A stretch of DNA of 64,000 nucleotides from Actinobacteria bacterium OV320 (GTDB taxonomy: Bacteria; Actinomycetota; Actinomycetes; Streptomycetales; Streptomycetaceae): positions 496,001 through 560,000 of the forward strand of contig LJCX01000028.1 in the NCBI GenBank assembly GCA_001298545.1. The letters are read 5' to 3'. Of this stretch, positions 42,913 through 51,302 are shown piece after piece. The position numbers were made by a program, and so were the translations under genes. Within the stretch, counting starts at the first letter, position 1; each line of letters begins with the position of its first letter. Under the pieces are notes generated by a model, which made no database searches, was not told where the DNA came from, and saw only the letters and a list, made by a program, of their open reading frames with translations.

Positions 42913-44391
42913 TCACACGCCCGTCTCCGCCGGGATCCGCCCCTCCCGTACCGCCGTCACCAGGTCCGAGTGGTCCGCCTCGGTGCGGTCGGCGTAGGCG
43001 ACGGCGAAGGTGGCGATCGCCTCGTCGAGTTCCTCGTTCTTGCCGCAGTAGCCGGCGATGAGGCGGGGGTCGGCGCTGTGGGAGTGGGCGCGGGCGAGGA
43101 GCGCGCCGGTCATCCGGCCGTAGTCGTCGACCTGGTCGGCGGCGAGCGCGGCCGGGTCGACGCTGCCCTTGCGGTTGCGGAACTGCCGTACCTGGAAGGG
43201 GAGTCCGTCGACCGTCGTCCAGCCCAGCAGTATGTCGCTGACCACCTGCATGCGCTTCTGGCCGATGACCACCCGGCGTCCCTCGTGCTCCACCTCGGGC
43301 ACCTCGAAGCCGGCGGTCAGCAGATGCGGGACCAGGGCCGAGGCGCGGGCCTCCTTCACCTGGAGGATGAGCGGCTCGCCCCGGTGGTCGAGCAGCAGCA
43401 CCACATACGACCTCGTCCCCACGCTGCCCGTGCCGACGATCCGGAAGGCGACGTCGTGGACCGCGTGCCGGACCAGCAGCGGGTGGCGGTCCTCGGACAG
43501 GGTGGTCAGGTAGTGCTCCAGGGACGCGGCCACCGCGTGGGCCTCCGCGTCCGGGACGCGGCGCAGCACCGGCGGCGCGTCGACGAAGCGGCGGCCGCCG
43601 TCCTCCGTCGGCTCGGTCGACTTCGCCGCGAACCGCCCACTGGTGTTGGCCCGTGCCTTCTCCGAGACCCGCTCCAGGGTGCCCAGCAGGTCGTGCGCGT
43701 CGGTGTGGGAGACCAGTTCCTCGTCGGCGATGGCGTTCCACGCGTCCAGCACGGGGAGCTTCGCCAGCAGCCGCATGGTGCGGCGGTAGGAGCCGGCCGC
43801 GCCGTGCGCCGCCTGGCGGCAGGTGTCCTCGTCCGCGCCGGCCTCGCGGCCCGCGAGCACCAGAGAGGCGGCGAGACGCTTGAGGTCCCACTCCCAGGGG
43901 CCGTCGACGGTCTCGTCGAAGTCGTTCAGGTCGATGACCAGGCCGCCCCGCGCGTCGCCGTACAGACCGAAGTTCGCGGCGTGGGCGTCGCCGCAGATCT
44001 GGGCGCGGATCCCGGTCATGGCGGTCCTGGCCAGGTCGTACGCCATGAGTCCGGCCGAGCCCCGCAGGAACGCGAACGGCGTCGCCGCCATCCGGCCGAC
44101 CCGGATCGGGGCCAGCTCCGGGATGCGGCCCCGGCTGGACTCCTCGACCGCCGCCACGGCGTCCGGCCGGGAGGGGTCCAGGTCCAACGCGGCGTGTGCC
44201 GAACGAGGCACCCGGCCCCGCAGAGCCTTGCCCGCCTCCTTGGGGGACCCCGGCCGGGGCGACCCGGGGACCGCACCCGCGTCCGGTCCCGCGGCGGGGC
44301 GCCCGGTGGGCCACTCGGCGAAGCCCCGCACCCGGGGAAGCCTGTGCGTCCCACCCGTCTCTGTCCCCGCACCACCGGCCTCGGTCACCAT
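42913..44391 (-). CDS. DUF2252 family protein
   Basis: Product of 492 residues. DUF2252 stretches include CGDAHAANFGLYGDARGGLVIDLNDFDE, which resembles a kinase-like HGDxHxxN...DxDE phosphotransferase core, and later VLLLDHRGEPLILQVKEARAS. Members are cytoplasmic and of unknown function; the motif suggests an APH-like fold. The first 60 residues are low complexity. ATG 44391 heads a region that faces a parS-containing gap of about 380 bases. Confidence 0.85.
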   Translation of the reverse strand: MVTEAGGAGTETGGTHRLPRVRGFAEWPTGRPAAGPDAGAVPGSPRPGSPKEAGKALRGRVPRSAHAALDLDPSRPDAVAAVEESSRGRIPELAPIRVGRMAATPFAFLRGSAGLMAYDLARTAMTGIRAQICGDAHAANFGLYGDARGGLVIDLNDFDETVDGPWEWDLKRLAASLVLAGREAGADEDTCRQAAHGAAGSYRRTMRLLAKLPVLDAWNAIADEELVSHTDAHDLLGTLERVSEKARANTSGRFAAKSTEPTEDGGRRFVDAPPVLRRVPDAEAHAVAASLEHYLTTLSEDRHPLLVRHAVHDVAFRIVGTGSVGTRSYVVLLLDHRGEPLILQVKEARASALVPHLLTAGFEVPEVEHEGRRVVIGQKRMQVVSDILLGWTTVDGLPFQVRQFRNRKGSVDPAALAADQVDDYGRMTGALLARAHSHSADPRLIAGYCGKNEELDEAIATFAVAYADRTEADHSDLVTAVREGRIPAETGV

Positions 44392-44487
44392 GACCGCCTC
44401 CCCCGCACACTTACGTCCGTCGGCTCGACGAGCCGAACATCAACTCGTGCCGACCGTACAGCCCGACGACGGCACGGCGGCAGCCCC

Positions 44488-44514
44488 TGTGGACAACCTC
44501 CCGCCTGTGGAAAT
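44488..44514. other. DnaA-box-like sites
   Basis: TGTGGACAA (44488-44496, reverse of TTGTCCACA) and TGTGGAAAT (44506-44514), 18 bases apart. Located in the 44392-44772 gap with the parS site. Confidence 0.5.
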
Positions 44515-44619
44515 CCGCTCGTCCACCCCTGCGGGACAGCCCATCCGGCACCCTCCCTCACCGAAGGCCACAGCTTCCCGACGACGGCTCCACGAGGGCG
44601 GCTCCACGACAGCGGGAAT

Positions 44620-44633
44620 GTTTCACGTGAAAC
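44620..44633. other. parS site 4
   Basis: GTTTCACGTGAAAC, perfect. Lies in the 381-base gap (44392-44772) between the DUF2252 gene and the end of the histidine kinase gene. Confidence 0.9.
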
Positions 44634-44705
44634 ACGCCCACCGGCCCAAAACGCCCGCACCCCACACCCCTCCCTCTCGCCTTCGCCCTGGCCGTTCCCG
44701 GCTCC

Positions 44706-44754
44706 CCGCGCACCGCGCACCGCGCACCGCGCACCGCGCACCGCGCACCGCGCA
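44706..44754. repeat. CCGCGCA heptamer repeat
   Basis: Seven perfect tandem copies of the 7-base unit CCGCGCA, 72 bases after parS site 4 and 19 bases before the histidine kinase stop codon. The second example of a short tandem repeat next to a parS site. Confidence 0.85.
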
Positions 44755-44772
44755 CCGATCCCACCCGATACG

Positions 44773-46047
44773 TCACGCAGGTCTCACCACACAGGGCAGC
44801 TCCACAGCGATCGTGGTCGGTCCCCCGGCCGGGCTGTCCACCCTCACCACGCCGTCCAGCGCGGCGACCCGGCGCCGGATCCCCAGCAGGCCGGACCCCG
44901 CACTCTCGTCCGCGCCGCCGAGCCCCTCGTCCCGCACCACCGCCCGCAGCCCGTTCCGCAGCCGCACCAGCTCGACGGACGCCCGCGGCGACCGGCTGTG
45001 CTTGACGACGTTGGTGAGCGCCTCCGCCACCGCGAAGTACGCAGCCGCCTCCACAGCGGCGGGCGCCCGGTATCCGCGGGAACCGGCAACGCCACCCGGC
45101 CCACCGCTCGGGCCCGCCGCCCCACTGCCCTCAACACCGCGACCGCCGCCGCTGCCGCCGCTGCCGCCGCTGTCCAGGAGTCCTTCCACCCGCACCGTCA
45201 CCTCCAGCCCGCTGCCGGCGGCCAGCGCCCGTACCGCTCCCGTGAGGCCGCGGTCGGTGAGGATCGGCGGATGGATACCGCGGACGACGTGCCGCAGTTC
45301 CGTGAGCGCCTGTTCGGCCTGGTCCTGCGCGTCTTCCATGAGCTTGCGCGCGGAGTCCGGGTCGCGGTCGAAGGCCCGCTGGGCGAGCCCTATCCGCAGG
45401 GACAGGGCGACCAGGCGGGCCTGGGCACCGTCGTGCAGGTCACGTTCGATACGACGCAGTTCGGCGCCGTGCGCGGCGATCGCGTCGGCGCGGGTCTCGG
45501 TCAGCGCCCGGACCCGGGCGGCGAGGCGCGCCTTGGGTGACGGCTCGAGCAGGGCAGCCGACCAGCGCGCCTCGAGGTCGGCGAGCCGGACGACCCACGG
45601 CAGGACGACCGGGTCCCGGCGCAGCAGTCCGCACCACACCCCGTCGACGACCAGACCCACCGGCCACAGCGGCAGCGCGAGCAGCACCAGCCAGCCGTAG
45701 ACGTAGTGGGCGGCCATCCAGCGCAGGTCGGCGAGGGTGCCCGGATCGCGGACGGCCGTGCGCAGCCGTTCGCGCAGGGTGCCGGTGAGCGGCTCGTACG
45801 CCTCGGGGATCTCACGGCCCGTCCAGCCGGCGACCTGACGGCGTTCCGCCCCGGCGATCCGGCGGATCAGCAGCACCGCCTCGGGCAGCATCCACGCACC
45901 GACGAGCACGAGCGTGCCGATGGCGGCGATGAGCAGCACGGTGACGAAGAGACAGGTGCCGAAGGTCATCAGCGCGGCGACGAGCAGCCGGCCCGTGGCG
46001 CGTCCCGCCTGCCGGATCATCGTCGTCATCGGGATCGATTGCGCCAT
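44773..46047 (-). CDS. Orphan sensor histidine kinase, NarL-associated type
   Basis: Product of 424 residues. Two N-terminal hydrophobic segments (about 20-55) and two more (135-165) form the membrane sensor. The H-box ERDLHDGAQARLVALSLRIG contains the phosphorylated His (HisKA_3). An HATPase domain follows with the N-box VAEALTNVVKHS and the G-box DEGLGGA...GSGLLGIRRRVAALDG. A Gly/Ser-rich insertion (LLDSGGSGGSGGGRGV) interrupts the ATPase lid. No response regulator is adjacent. ATG 46047; an 18-bp inverted repeat stands 35 bases before it. Confidence 0.88.
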   Translation of the reverse strand: MAQSIPMTTMIRQAGRATGRLLVAALMTFGTCLFVTVLLIAAIGTLVLVGAWMLPEAVLLIRRIAGAERRQVAGWTGREIPEAYEPLTGTLRERLRTAVRDPGTLADLRWMAAHYVYGWLVLLALPLWPVGLVVDGVWCGLLRRDPVVLPWVVRLADLEARWSAALLEPSPKARLAARVRALTETRADAIAAHGAELRRIERDLHDGAQARLVALSLRIGLAQRAFDRDPDSARKLMEDAQDQAEQALTELRHVVRGIHPPILTDRGLTGAVRALAAGSGLEVTVRVEGLLDSGGSGGSGGGRGVEGSGAAGPSGGPGGVAGSRGYRAPAAVEAAAYFAVAEALTNVVKHSRSPRASVELVRLRNGLRAVVRDEGLGGADESAGSGLLGIRRRVAALDGVVRVDSPAGGPTTIAVELPCVVRPA

Positions 46048-46081
46048 ACATCCAACGCTAGGCCGCACCCGGGAGGAACGC

Positions 46082-46099
46082 GGTGTAGCCCGCTACACC
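46082..46099. promoter_or_regulatory. 8-2-8 inverted repeat upstream of the histidine kinase
   Basis: GGTGTAGCCCGCTACACC: perfect 8-bp arms around CC. Its place 35 bases before the start codon suggests an operator overlapping the promoter or leader. Binding protein unknown; the missing response regulator is one candidate. Confidence 0.6.
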
Positions 46100-46237
46100 C
46101 TCACGAGGCCCCCGCCGACGACCGGTGGCTCACCCGGGGCGTCACCGCTCACGGGCCTGAGACGTTCCTCACACACCGTGAGCAGTCATGGCCTGGACAC
46201 ACACGCGTGTGCCGGACGGCCCACCTTCGGGATACGC

Positions 46238-46272
46238 GAAAGCCCCGCAGGTCTAAGACCTGCGGGGCTTTC
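46238..46272 (-). terminator. tRNA-Leu terminator
   Basis: Perfect 16-bp stem (46238-46253 with 46257-46272) around three bases, six bases downstream of the tRNA 3' end on the minus strand, with a TTTC end. Intrinsic terminator. Confidence 0.85.
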
Positions 46273-46277
46273 AGCTG

Positions 46278-46361
46278 TGCGCGAGGGGGGAGTTGAACCC
46301 CCACGCCCTTGCGGGCACTGGAACCTGAATCCAGCGCGTCTGCCTATTCCGCCACCCGCGC
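46278..46361 (-). tRNA. tRNA-Leu (CAG)
   Basis: Full cloverleaf read on the minus strand. Acceptor GCGCGGG with CTCGCGC, D-stem region GGCGGAATAGGCAGACGC, anticodon arm CTGGA-TTCAGGT-TCCAG (anticodon CAG), a long class II variable arm (TGCCCGCAAGGGCG), T-arm GGGGG-TTCAACT-CCCCC and discriminator A. No CCA encoded. Decodes CUG, the main Leu codon here. Followed by a strong terminator. Confidence 0.97.
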
Positions 46362-46772
46362 ATTGGGTGTGTCTTCGGGCTTGTGGGCCTTTTGGCCTGG
46401 CGCCTTCCGACACGCAGAACATTAGCACGCGGTCCAGGGTGCGTTCACATCCCTTCTGCGGGGGCAGGGAGCAGGTGGGAGGCCGTCGGCGGCCCCCGTA
46501 CGTCTCGGCGGTGACTGGTTCACGTATCAACCTCGTACCTAAGGCGGCCGTCTCCCCAGGAGCCGGACGAGGACCACAGTCAGGTGCGGGACACTGGTCC
46601 TCGGCCACCTCTACGATCCTGGGCAGAAGCGGGTGCGCAAGAGGGCGTCGACACCCGTCGACGGGGCCGACAGGGGGAACCAGCCGATTCACCGGCGCGT
46701 GGATACGATCAGTAAGCAGTACCAGGTAAGCAGCACGGCACGGGACAGCAGCCACTACGGAGGAGGTGCCCC
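46362..46772. other. Intergenic region before fhaA
   Basis: 411 bases between tRNA-Leu and fhaA. It should contain the tRNA promoter (minus strand) and the promoter of the fhaA-pknB operon (plus strand). GGAGGAGG at 46759-46766 is the fhaA ribosome binding site. Between these I see no further gene, repeat array or hairpin. Confidence 0.5.
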
Positions 46773-47645
46773 ATGGGAGTCCTGAAGAAGTTCGAGCAGC
46801 GTCTCGAGGGTCTGGTCAACGGCACCTTCGCGAAAGTGTTCAAGTCCGAGGTCCAGCCCGTGGAGATCGCCGGCGCGCTCCAGCGCGAGTGCGACAACAA
46901 CGCGACCATCTGGAACCGGGACCGGACCGTCGTCCCCAACGACTTCATCGTGGAACTGAGCACGCCGGACTACGAGCGGCTCAGCCCCTACTCCGGCCAG
47001 CTCGGCGACGAGCTCGCCGGAATGGTGCGCGACTACGCCAAGCAGCAGCGCTACACCTTCATGGGCCCGATCAAGGTCAACCTGGAGAAGGCGGACGACC
47101 TCGACACCGGCCTGTACCGGGTGCGCAGCCGTACGCTCGCCTCCTCCAGCAGCCAGGCGCCGGAGCAGCCGCCCGCGGGCGGCCGACAGCGTCCCGGCGG
47201 GCCCGGTTATCCCGGGGCCGGAGCCGGCACCGCCGCTCCGCCCATGCCTTCCGCTCCGCCGCCCGGCGCCCGGGCCGGCGGCTACGGCTATCCGCCCGCC
47301 GCGAGCGCCCAGCGCCCCGGTGCGGCGGCCGGCGGCCTGGCCGGGGCTCCGCAGCCCGGGTCACGTGCCCGCCACTGGATCGAGATCAACGGCACCCGCC
47401 ACCAGATCTCCCGCGGGACACTGGTGATGGGCCGCAGCACCGAGGCCGACGTACGGATCGACGACCCCGGCGTATCCCGCCGGCACTGTGAGATCCGGAC
47501 CGGTTCGCCCTCGACTATCCAGGATCTCGGCTCCACCAACGGCATCGTGGTGGACGGGCAGCACACCACCCGCGCTACGCTCCGCGACGGCTCGCGGATC
47601 GTCGTGGGCAGCACCACCATCATTTACCGGCAAGCCGAAGGGTGA
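46773..47645 (+). CDS. fhaA: FhaA, DUF3662 and FHA domain protein
   Basis: Product of 290 residues. DUF3662 domain (about 1-115; FEQRLEGLVNGTFAKVFKSEVQPVEIAGAL), a Pro/Gly-rich linker, and a C-terminal FHA domain (about 205-285) with GRSTEADVRIDDPGVSRRHCEI and DLGSTNGI for phosphothreonine recognition. In mycobacteria FhaA binds phosphorylated PknB partners and MviN, restraining peptidoglycan synthesis. Strong GGAGGAGG before ATG. First gene of the fhaA-fhaB-pstP-rodA-pbpA-pknB group. Confidence 0.93.
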   Translation: MGVLKKFEQRLEGLVNGTFAKVFKSEVQPVEIAGALQRECDNNATIWNRDRTVVPNDFIVELSTPDYERLSPYSGQLGDELAGMVRDYAKQQRYTFMGPIKVNLEKADDLDTGLYRVRSRTLASSSSQAPEQPPAGGRQRPGGPGYPGAGAGTAAPPMPSAPPPGARAGGYGYPPAASAQRPGAAAGGLAGAPQPGSRARHWIEINGTRHQISRGTLVMGRSTEADVRIDDPGVSRRHCEIRTGSPSTIQDLGSTNGIVVDGQHTTRATLRDGSRIVVGSTTIIYRQAEG

Positions 47646-47655
47646 AGCGGGGGCA

Positions 47656-48171
47656 ATGTCAGAGCTGACCCTCACGGTCATGCGGCTGGGTTTTCTGGCC
47701 GTACTGTGGCTGTTCGTCATCGTGGCCGTGCAGGTCATCCGCAGCGACCTCTTCGGTACGCGTGTCACCCAGCGCGGTTCGCGCCGGGAGGCAGGGCGGG
47801 CGCAGCAGGCACAGCGCCAGCAGGCGCCTCCGCAGCAGCGCCAGCAGCCCGCCGCAGCCGGCCGCACGCGTCGTAACGCACCTACCAAGCTGGTCGTGTC
47901 CGAGGGCACCCTCACCGGCACGACCGTCGCGCTCCAGGGCCAGACCATCACTCTGGGCCGGGCGCACGACAGCACGATCGTGCTGGACGACGACTACGCC
48001 TCCAGCCGTCATGCCAGGATCTACCCGGACCGCGACGGCCAGTGGATCGTCGAGGACCTGGGTTCCACCAACGGCACGTACCTCGACCGATCGCGGCTGA
48101 CGACTCCCACACCGATCCCGCTGGGTGCGCCGATCCGTATCGGCAAGACCGTCATCGAGCTGCGGAAGTAG
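47656..48171 (+). CDS. fhaB: FhaB/FipA, membrane-anchored FHA protein
   Basis: Product of 171 residues. An N-terminal membrane helix (LGFLAVLWLFVIVAVQVI), a Gln/Arg-rich linker (QQAPPQQRQQ), a conserved phospho-acceptor-like NAPTKLVV, and an FHA domain with LGRAHDSTIVLDDDYASSRHARI and DLGSTNGTYLD. A substrate of PknB in mycobacteria (FipA) that links the kinase to division. Starts ten bases after fhaA. Confidence 0.92.
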   Translation: MSELTLTVMRLGFLAVLWLFVIVAVQVIRSDLFGTRVTQRGSRREAGRAQQAQRQQAPPQQRQQPAAAGRTRRNAPTKLVVSEGTLTGTTVALQGQTITLGRAHDSTIVLDDDYASSRHARIYPDRDGQWIVEDLGSTNGTYLDRSRLTTPTPIPLGAPIRIGKTVIELRK

Positions 48172-48263
48172 TGCTACATCATGAGTGAGTGCGAGCGGAG
48201 CGAGCACGCGGCGGCGGCCGGCACCCATGGCCCCGGCGTGCTCCCGACCGGAGGGTGGGCAGT

Positions 48264-49835
48264 GTGGCTCGACACGACCGGCTGTACCCGGGGCCGACGG
48301 GCGAGGTGCGCATGAGTCTGTCTCTGCGTTTCGCCGCCGGATCGCACAAGGGCATGATCCGGGAGGGCAACGAGGACTCCGGTTACGCCGGTCCCCGTCT
48401 GCTCGCCATCGCCGACGGCATGGGCGGCGCCGCCGCCGGTGAGGTCGCCTCCTCCGAGGCCATCTCCACCATCGTCGCCCTGGACGACGACGTCCCCGGC
48501 TCCGACGTCCTCACCTCGCTCGGCACCGCCGTCCAGCGTGCCAACGACCAGCTGCGCTCGCTGGTCGAGGAGGACCCCCAGCTCGAGGGCATGGGGACCA
48601 CCCTGACCGCCCTGCTGTGGACCGGTCAGCGCCTCGGGCTCGTGCACGTCGGCGACTCGCGCGCGTACCTGCTGCGCGACGGCGTGCTGACCCAGATCAC
48701 GCAGGACCACACCTGGGTGCAGCGCCTCGTCGACGAGGGCCGCATCACCGAGGAAGAGGCCACCACCCACCCACAACGGTCGCTGCTGATGCGGGCGTTG
48801 GGCAGCGGTGAGCATGTCGAGCCGGATCTGTCGATCCGCGAGGTCCGGGCCGGCGACCGCTATCTGATCTGCTCCGACGGCCTGTCCGGCGTCGTCTCGC
48901 ACCAGACGCTCGAGGACACCCTCGCCAGCTACCAGGGCCCCCAGGAGACCGTGCAGGAGCTGATCCAGCTCGCGCTGCGCGGCGGCGGCCCCGACAACAT
49001 CACGGTCATCGTCGCCGACGTCCTCGACCTGGACACCGGCGACACCCTCGCCGGACAGCTCTCCGACGTCCCGGTCGTGGTCGGCGCGGTTGCCGAGAAC
49101 CAGCTCCAACTGCACGACAACGGCATCATGCAGACCCCGGCAGGGCGCGCCTCGGGCCTCGGCCGCAGGCAGCAGGGGCGCGGCGGGGGCGGCGAGTTCG
49201 GCCCGCCCGGCTCCGGCGGCGACATCACCGGTTTCATCCCCACCGACGGCTTCGGCGACTACACCGACGAGGACTTCGTCAAGCCCCGCAAGGGCCGTAG
49301 GTGGCTGAAGAGATCCTTCTACAGCGTGCTCGCGCTCGCCGTGATCGGCGGCGGCCTGTACGGCGGCTGGCGCTGGACGCAGACGCAGTACTACGTCGGC
49401 ACCAGCGGCGAGCACGTCGCGCTGTACCGGGGCATCAGCCAGGATCTGGCCTGGGTGTCGCTGTCGAAGGTGGAGAAGGACCACCCCGAGATCGAACTCA
49501 AGTACCTGCCGGACTACCAGCAGAAGCTGGTCGAGGCGACGATCGCCGAGGGCGACCTGTCCGCCGCCCAGAAGAAGATCGACGAGCTGGCCGTCCAGGC
49601 CTCCGCATGCAAGAAGCACGCCGAGACCCCCACGGCGAGCAAGACCGGTTCGAAGACCGGTGAGGGCCAGGCCGGCGGCACCACGGGAACCACGCCCGTC
49701 TCCGTCACGTCCAAGGCATCGCCGAGCCCCTCGGCAACCGCGTCCCCGTCCGCACCCGCGACCACTACTCCCACCCCCGGCCCCAGCCTTTCGGAGGAAG
49801 AGCAGAAGGTCGTCTCGCGGTGCGGTGAGCAGTAG
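48264..49835 (+). CDS. pstP: PP2C-type Ser/Thr phosphatase PstP
   Basis: Product of 523 residues with GTG start. The phosphatase domain (about 20-255) carries the metal-site motifs EGNEDSGY, ADGMGGAAAGEVAS, GDSRAYLLR, SDGLSG and GGGPDNITVIVAD. A Gly-rich linker, one membrane helix (SVLALAVIGGGLYGGW) and an extracytoplasmic domain of about 80 residues follow, then a Ser/Thr/Pro tail. It dephosphorylates PknB and its substrates. GGAGG at 48250 favours the GTG; ATG 48312 (MSLSLRF) is an alternative start. Cys residues in the external part could form a disulphide. Confidence 0.9.
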   Translation: MARHDRLYPGPTGEVRMSLSLRFAAGSHKGMIREGNEDSGYAGPRLLAIADGMGGAAAGEVASSEAISTIVALDDDVPGSDVLTSLGTAVQRANDQLRSLVEEDPQLEGMGTTLTALLWTGQRLGLVHVGDSRAYLLRDGVLTQITQDHTWVQRLVDEGRITEEEATTHPQRSLLMRALGSGEHVEPDLSIREVRAGDRYLICSDGLSGVVSHQTLEDTLASYQGPQETVQELIQLALRGGGPDNITVIVADVLDLDTGDTLAGQLSDVPVVVGAVAENQLQLHDNGIMQTPAGRASGLGRRQQGRGGGGEFGPPGSGGDITGFIPTDGFGDYTDEDFVKPRKGRRWLKRSFYSVLALAVIGGGLYGGWRWTQTQYYVGTSGEHVALYRGISQDLAWVSLSKVEKDHPEIELKYLPDYQQKLVEATIAEGDLSAAQKKIDELAVQASACKKHAETPTASKTGSKTGEGQAGGTTGTTPVSVTSKASPSPSATASPSAPATTTPTPGPSLSEEEQKVVSRCGEQ

Positions 49836-49862
49836 GCAAGCCGTGAGAGGCCCCGTCACACG

Positions 49863-51302
49863 ATGAGCAGTACTACCAACTCACCGACGCACCACACGTC
49901 CACGATCGGCTCGATCGGTACACCGAGCCGGCGCAACACCGAGCTCGCGCTGCTGGTGTTCGCCGTCGCGATCCCGGTCTTCGCCTACGCCAACGTGGGC
50001 CTCGCCATCAACGAGGAGGTGCCGTCCGGCCTCCTGAGCTACGGCCTCGGCCTCGGCCTGCTGGCCGGCGTCGCGCACCTCGTCGTGCGCAAGTTCGCGC
50101 CGTACGCGGACCCGCTGCTGCTGCCGGTGGCCACGCTGCTGAACGGGCTCGGGCTCGTCGCCATCTGGCGGCTGGACCAGTCGAAGTACCTCCAGCGGGC
50201 CGAGCAGGCCGGCACGGCTGCGCCACGGCAGCTGCTGTACACGGCGATGGGCATCGCCCTGTTCATCGTGGTGCTGATCTTCCTCAAGGACCACCGTGTC
50301 CTCCAGCGCTACACCTACATCTCCATGGTCGGCGCGATCTTCCTGCTGCTGCTGCCGCTCGTGCCGGGCCTCGGGCAGAACATCTACGGCGCCAAGATCT
50401 GGATCTCGGTGGCCGGTTTCTCCATCCAGCCAGGTGAGTTCGCCAAAATCGTGCTGGCGATCTTCTTCGCCGGCTATCTGATGGTGAAACGCGACGCGCT
50501 CGCCCTGGCCAGCCGCCGTGTCCTCGGCCTGTATCTGCCGCGTGGCCGCGACCTCGGCCCGATCATCGTCGTCTGGATCATCTCGATCCTGATCCTGGTC
50601 TTCGAGACGGACCTCGGCACCTCGCTGCTGTTCTTCGGAATGTTCGTCATCATGCTGTACGTCGCCACCGAGCGGACCAGCTGGATCGTCTTCGGCATGC
50701 TGATGTCCGCGGCCGGTGCGGTCGGCGTGGCCCAGTTCGAGAGCCACGTCCAGCAGCGTGTCCAGGCCTGGCTCGACCCGCTGAAGGAGTACAAGCTCTC
50801 CCAGCAGGGCGTCGTCGGCCACTCCGAGCAGGCCATGCAGGCACTGTGGGCGTTCGGCTCCGGCGGCACCCTCGGCACCGGCTGGGGCCAGGGCCACTCC
50901 GAGCTGATCAAGTTCGCCGCCAACTCCGACTTCATCCTCGCCACCTTCGGCGAGGAGCTCGGCCTGGCCGGCATCATGGCGCTGCTGCTGCTGTACGGCC
51001 TGATCGTCGAGCGCGGTGTACGCACCGCCCTCGCCGCCCGGGATCCCTTCGGCAAGCTGCTGGCCATCGGCCTCTCCGGCGCCTTCGCCCTCCAGGTGTT
51101 CGTCGTCGCCGGCGGTGTGATGGGCCTCATCCCGCTCACGGGTATGACGATGCCGTTCCTGGCCTACGGCGGTTCCTCCGTCATCGCCAACTGGGCGCTG
51201 ATCGGCATCCTGATCCGCATCAGCGACACCGCGCGCCGCCCGGCGCCCGCCCCCGCCTCGAACCCCGACGCCGAGATGACCCAGGTGGTCCGCCCGTCAT
51301 GA
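49863..51302 (+). CDS. rodA: RodA/FtsW-type SEDS peptidoglycan polymerase
   Basis: Product of 479 residues with ten or more membrane segments. SEDS signatures: FSIQPGEFAKIVLAIFFAGYL, FETDLGTSLLFFGMF, and DFILATFGEELGLAG with the catalytic-type Asp/Glu, GMTMPFLAYGGSS near the end. It polymerises lipid II glycan chains together with the class B PBP encoded next. The stop overlaps pbpA by four bases (ATGA). Confidence 0.93.
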   Translation: MSSTTNSPTHHTSTIGSIGTPSRRNTELALLVFAVAIPVFAYANVGLAINEEVPSGLLSYGLGLGLLAGVAHLVVRKFAPYADPLLLPVATLLNGLGLVAIWRLDQSKYLQRAEQAGTAAPRQLLYTAMGIALFIVVLIFLKDHRVLQRYTYISMVGAIFLLLLPLVPGLGQNIYGAKIWISVAGFSIQPGEFAKIVLAIFFAGYLMVKRDALALASRRVLGLYLPRGRDLGPIIVVWIISILILVFETDLGTSLLFFGMFVIMLYVATERTSWIVFGMLMSAAGAVGVAQFESHVQQRVQAWLDPLKEYKLSQQGVVGHSEQAMQALWAFGSGGTLGTGWGQGHSELIKFAANSDFILATFGEELGLAGIMALLLLYGLIVERGVRTALAARDPFGKLLAIGLSGAFALQVFVVAGGVMGLIPLTGMTMPFLAYGGSSVIANWALIGILIRISDTARRPAPAPASNPDAEMTQVVRPS

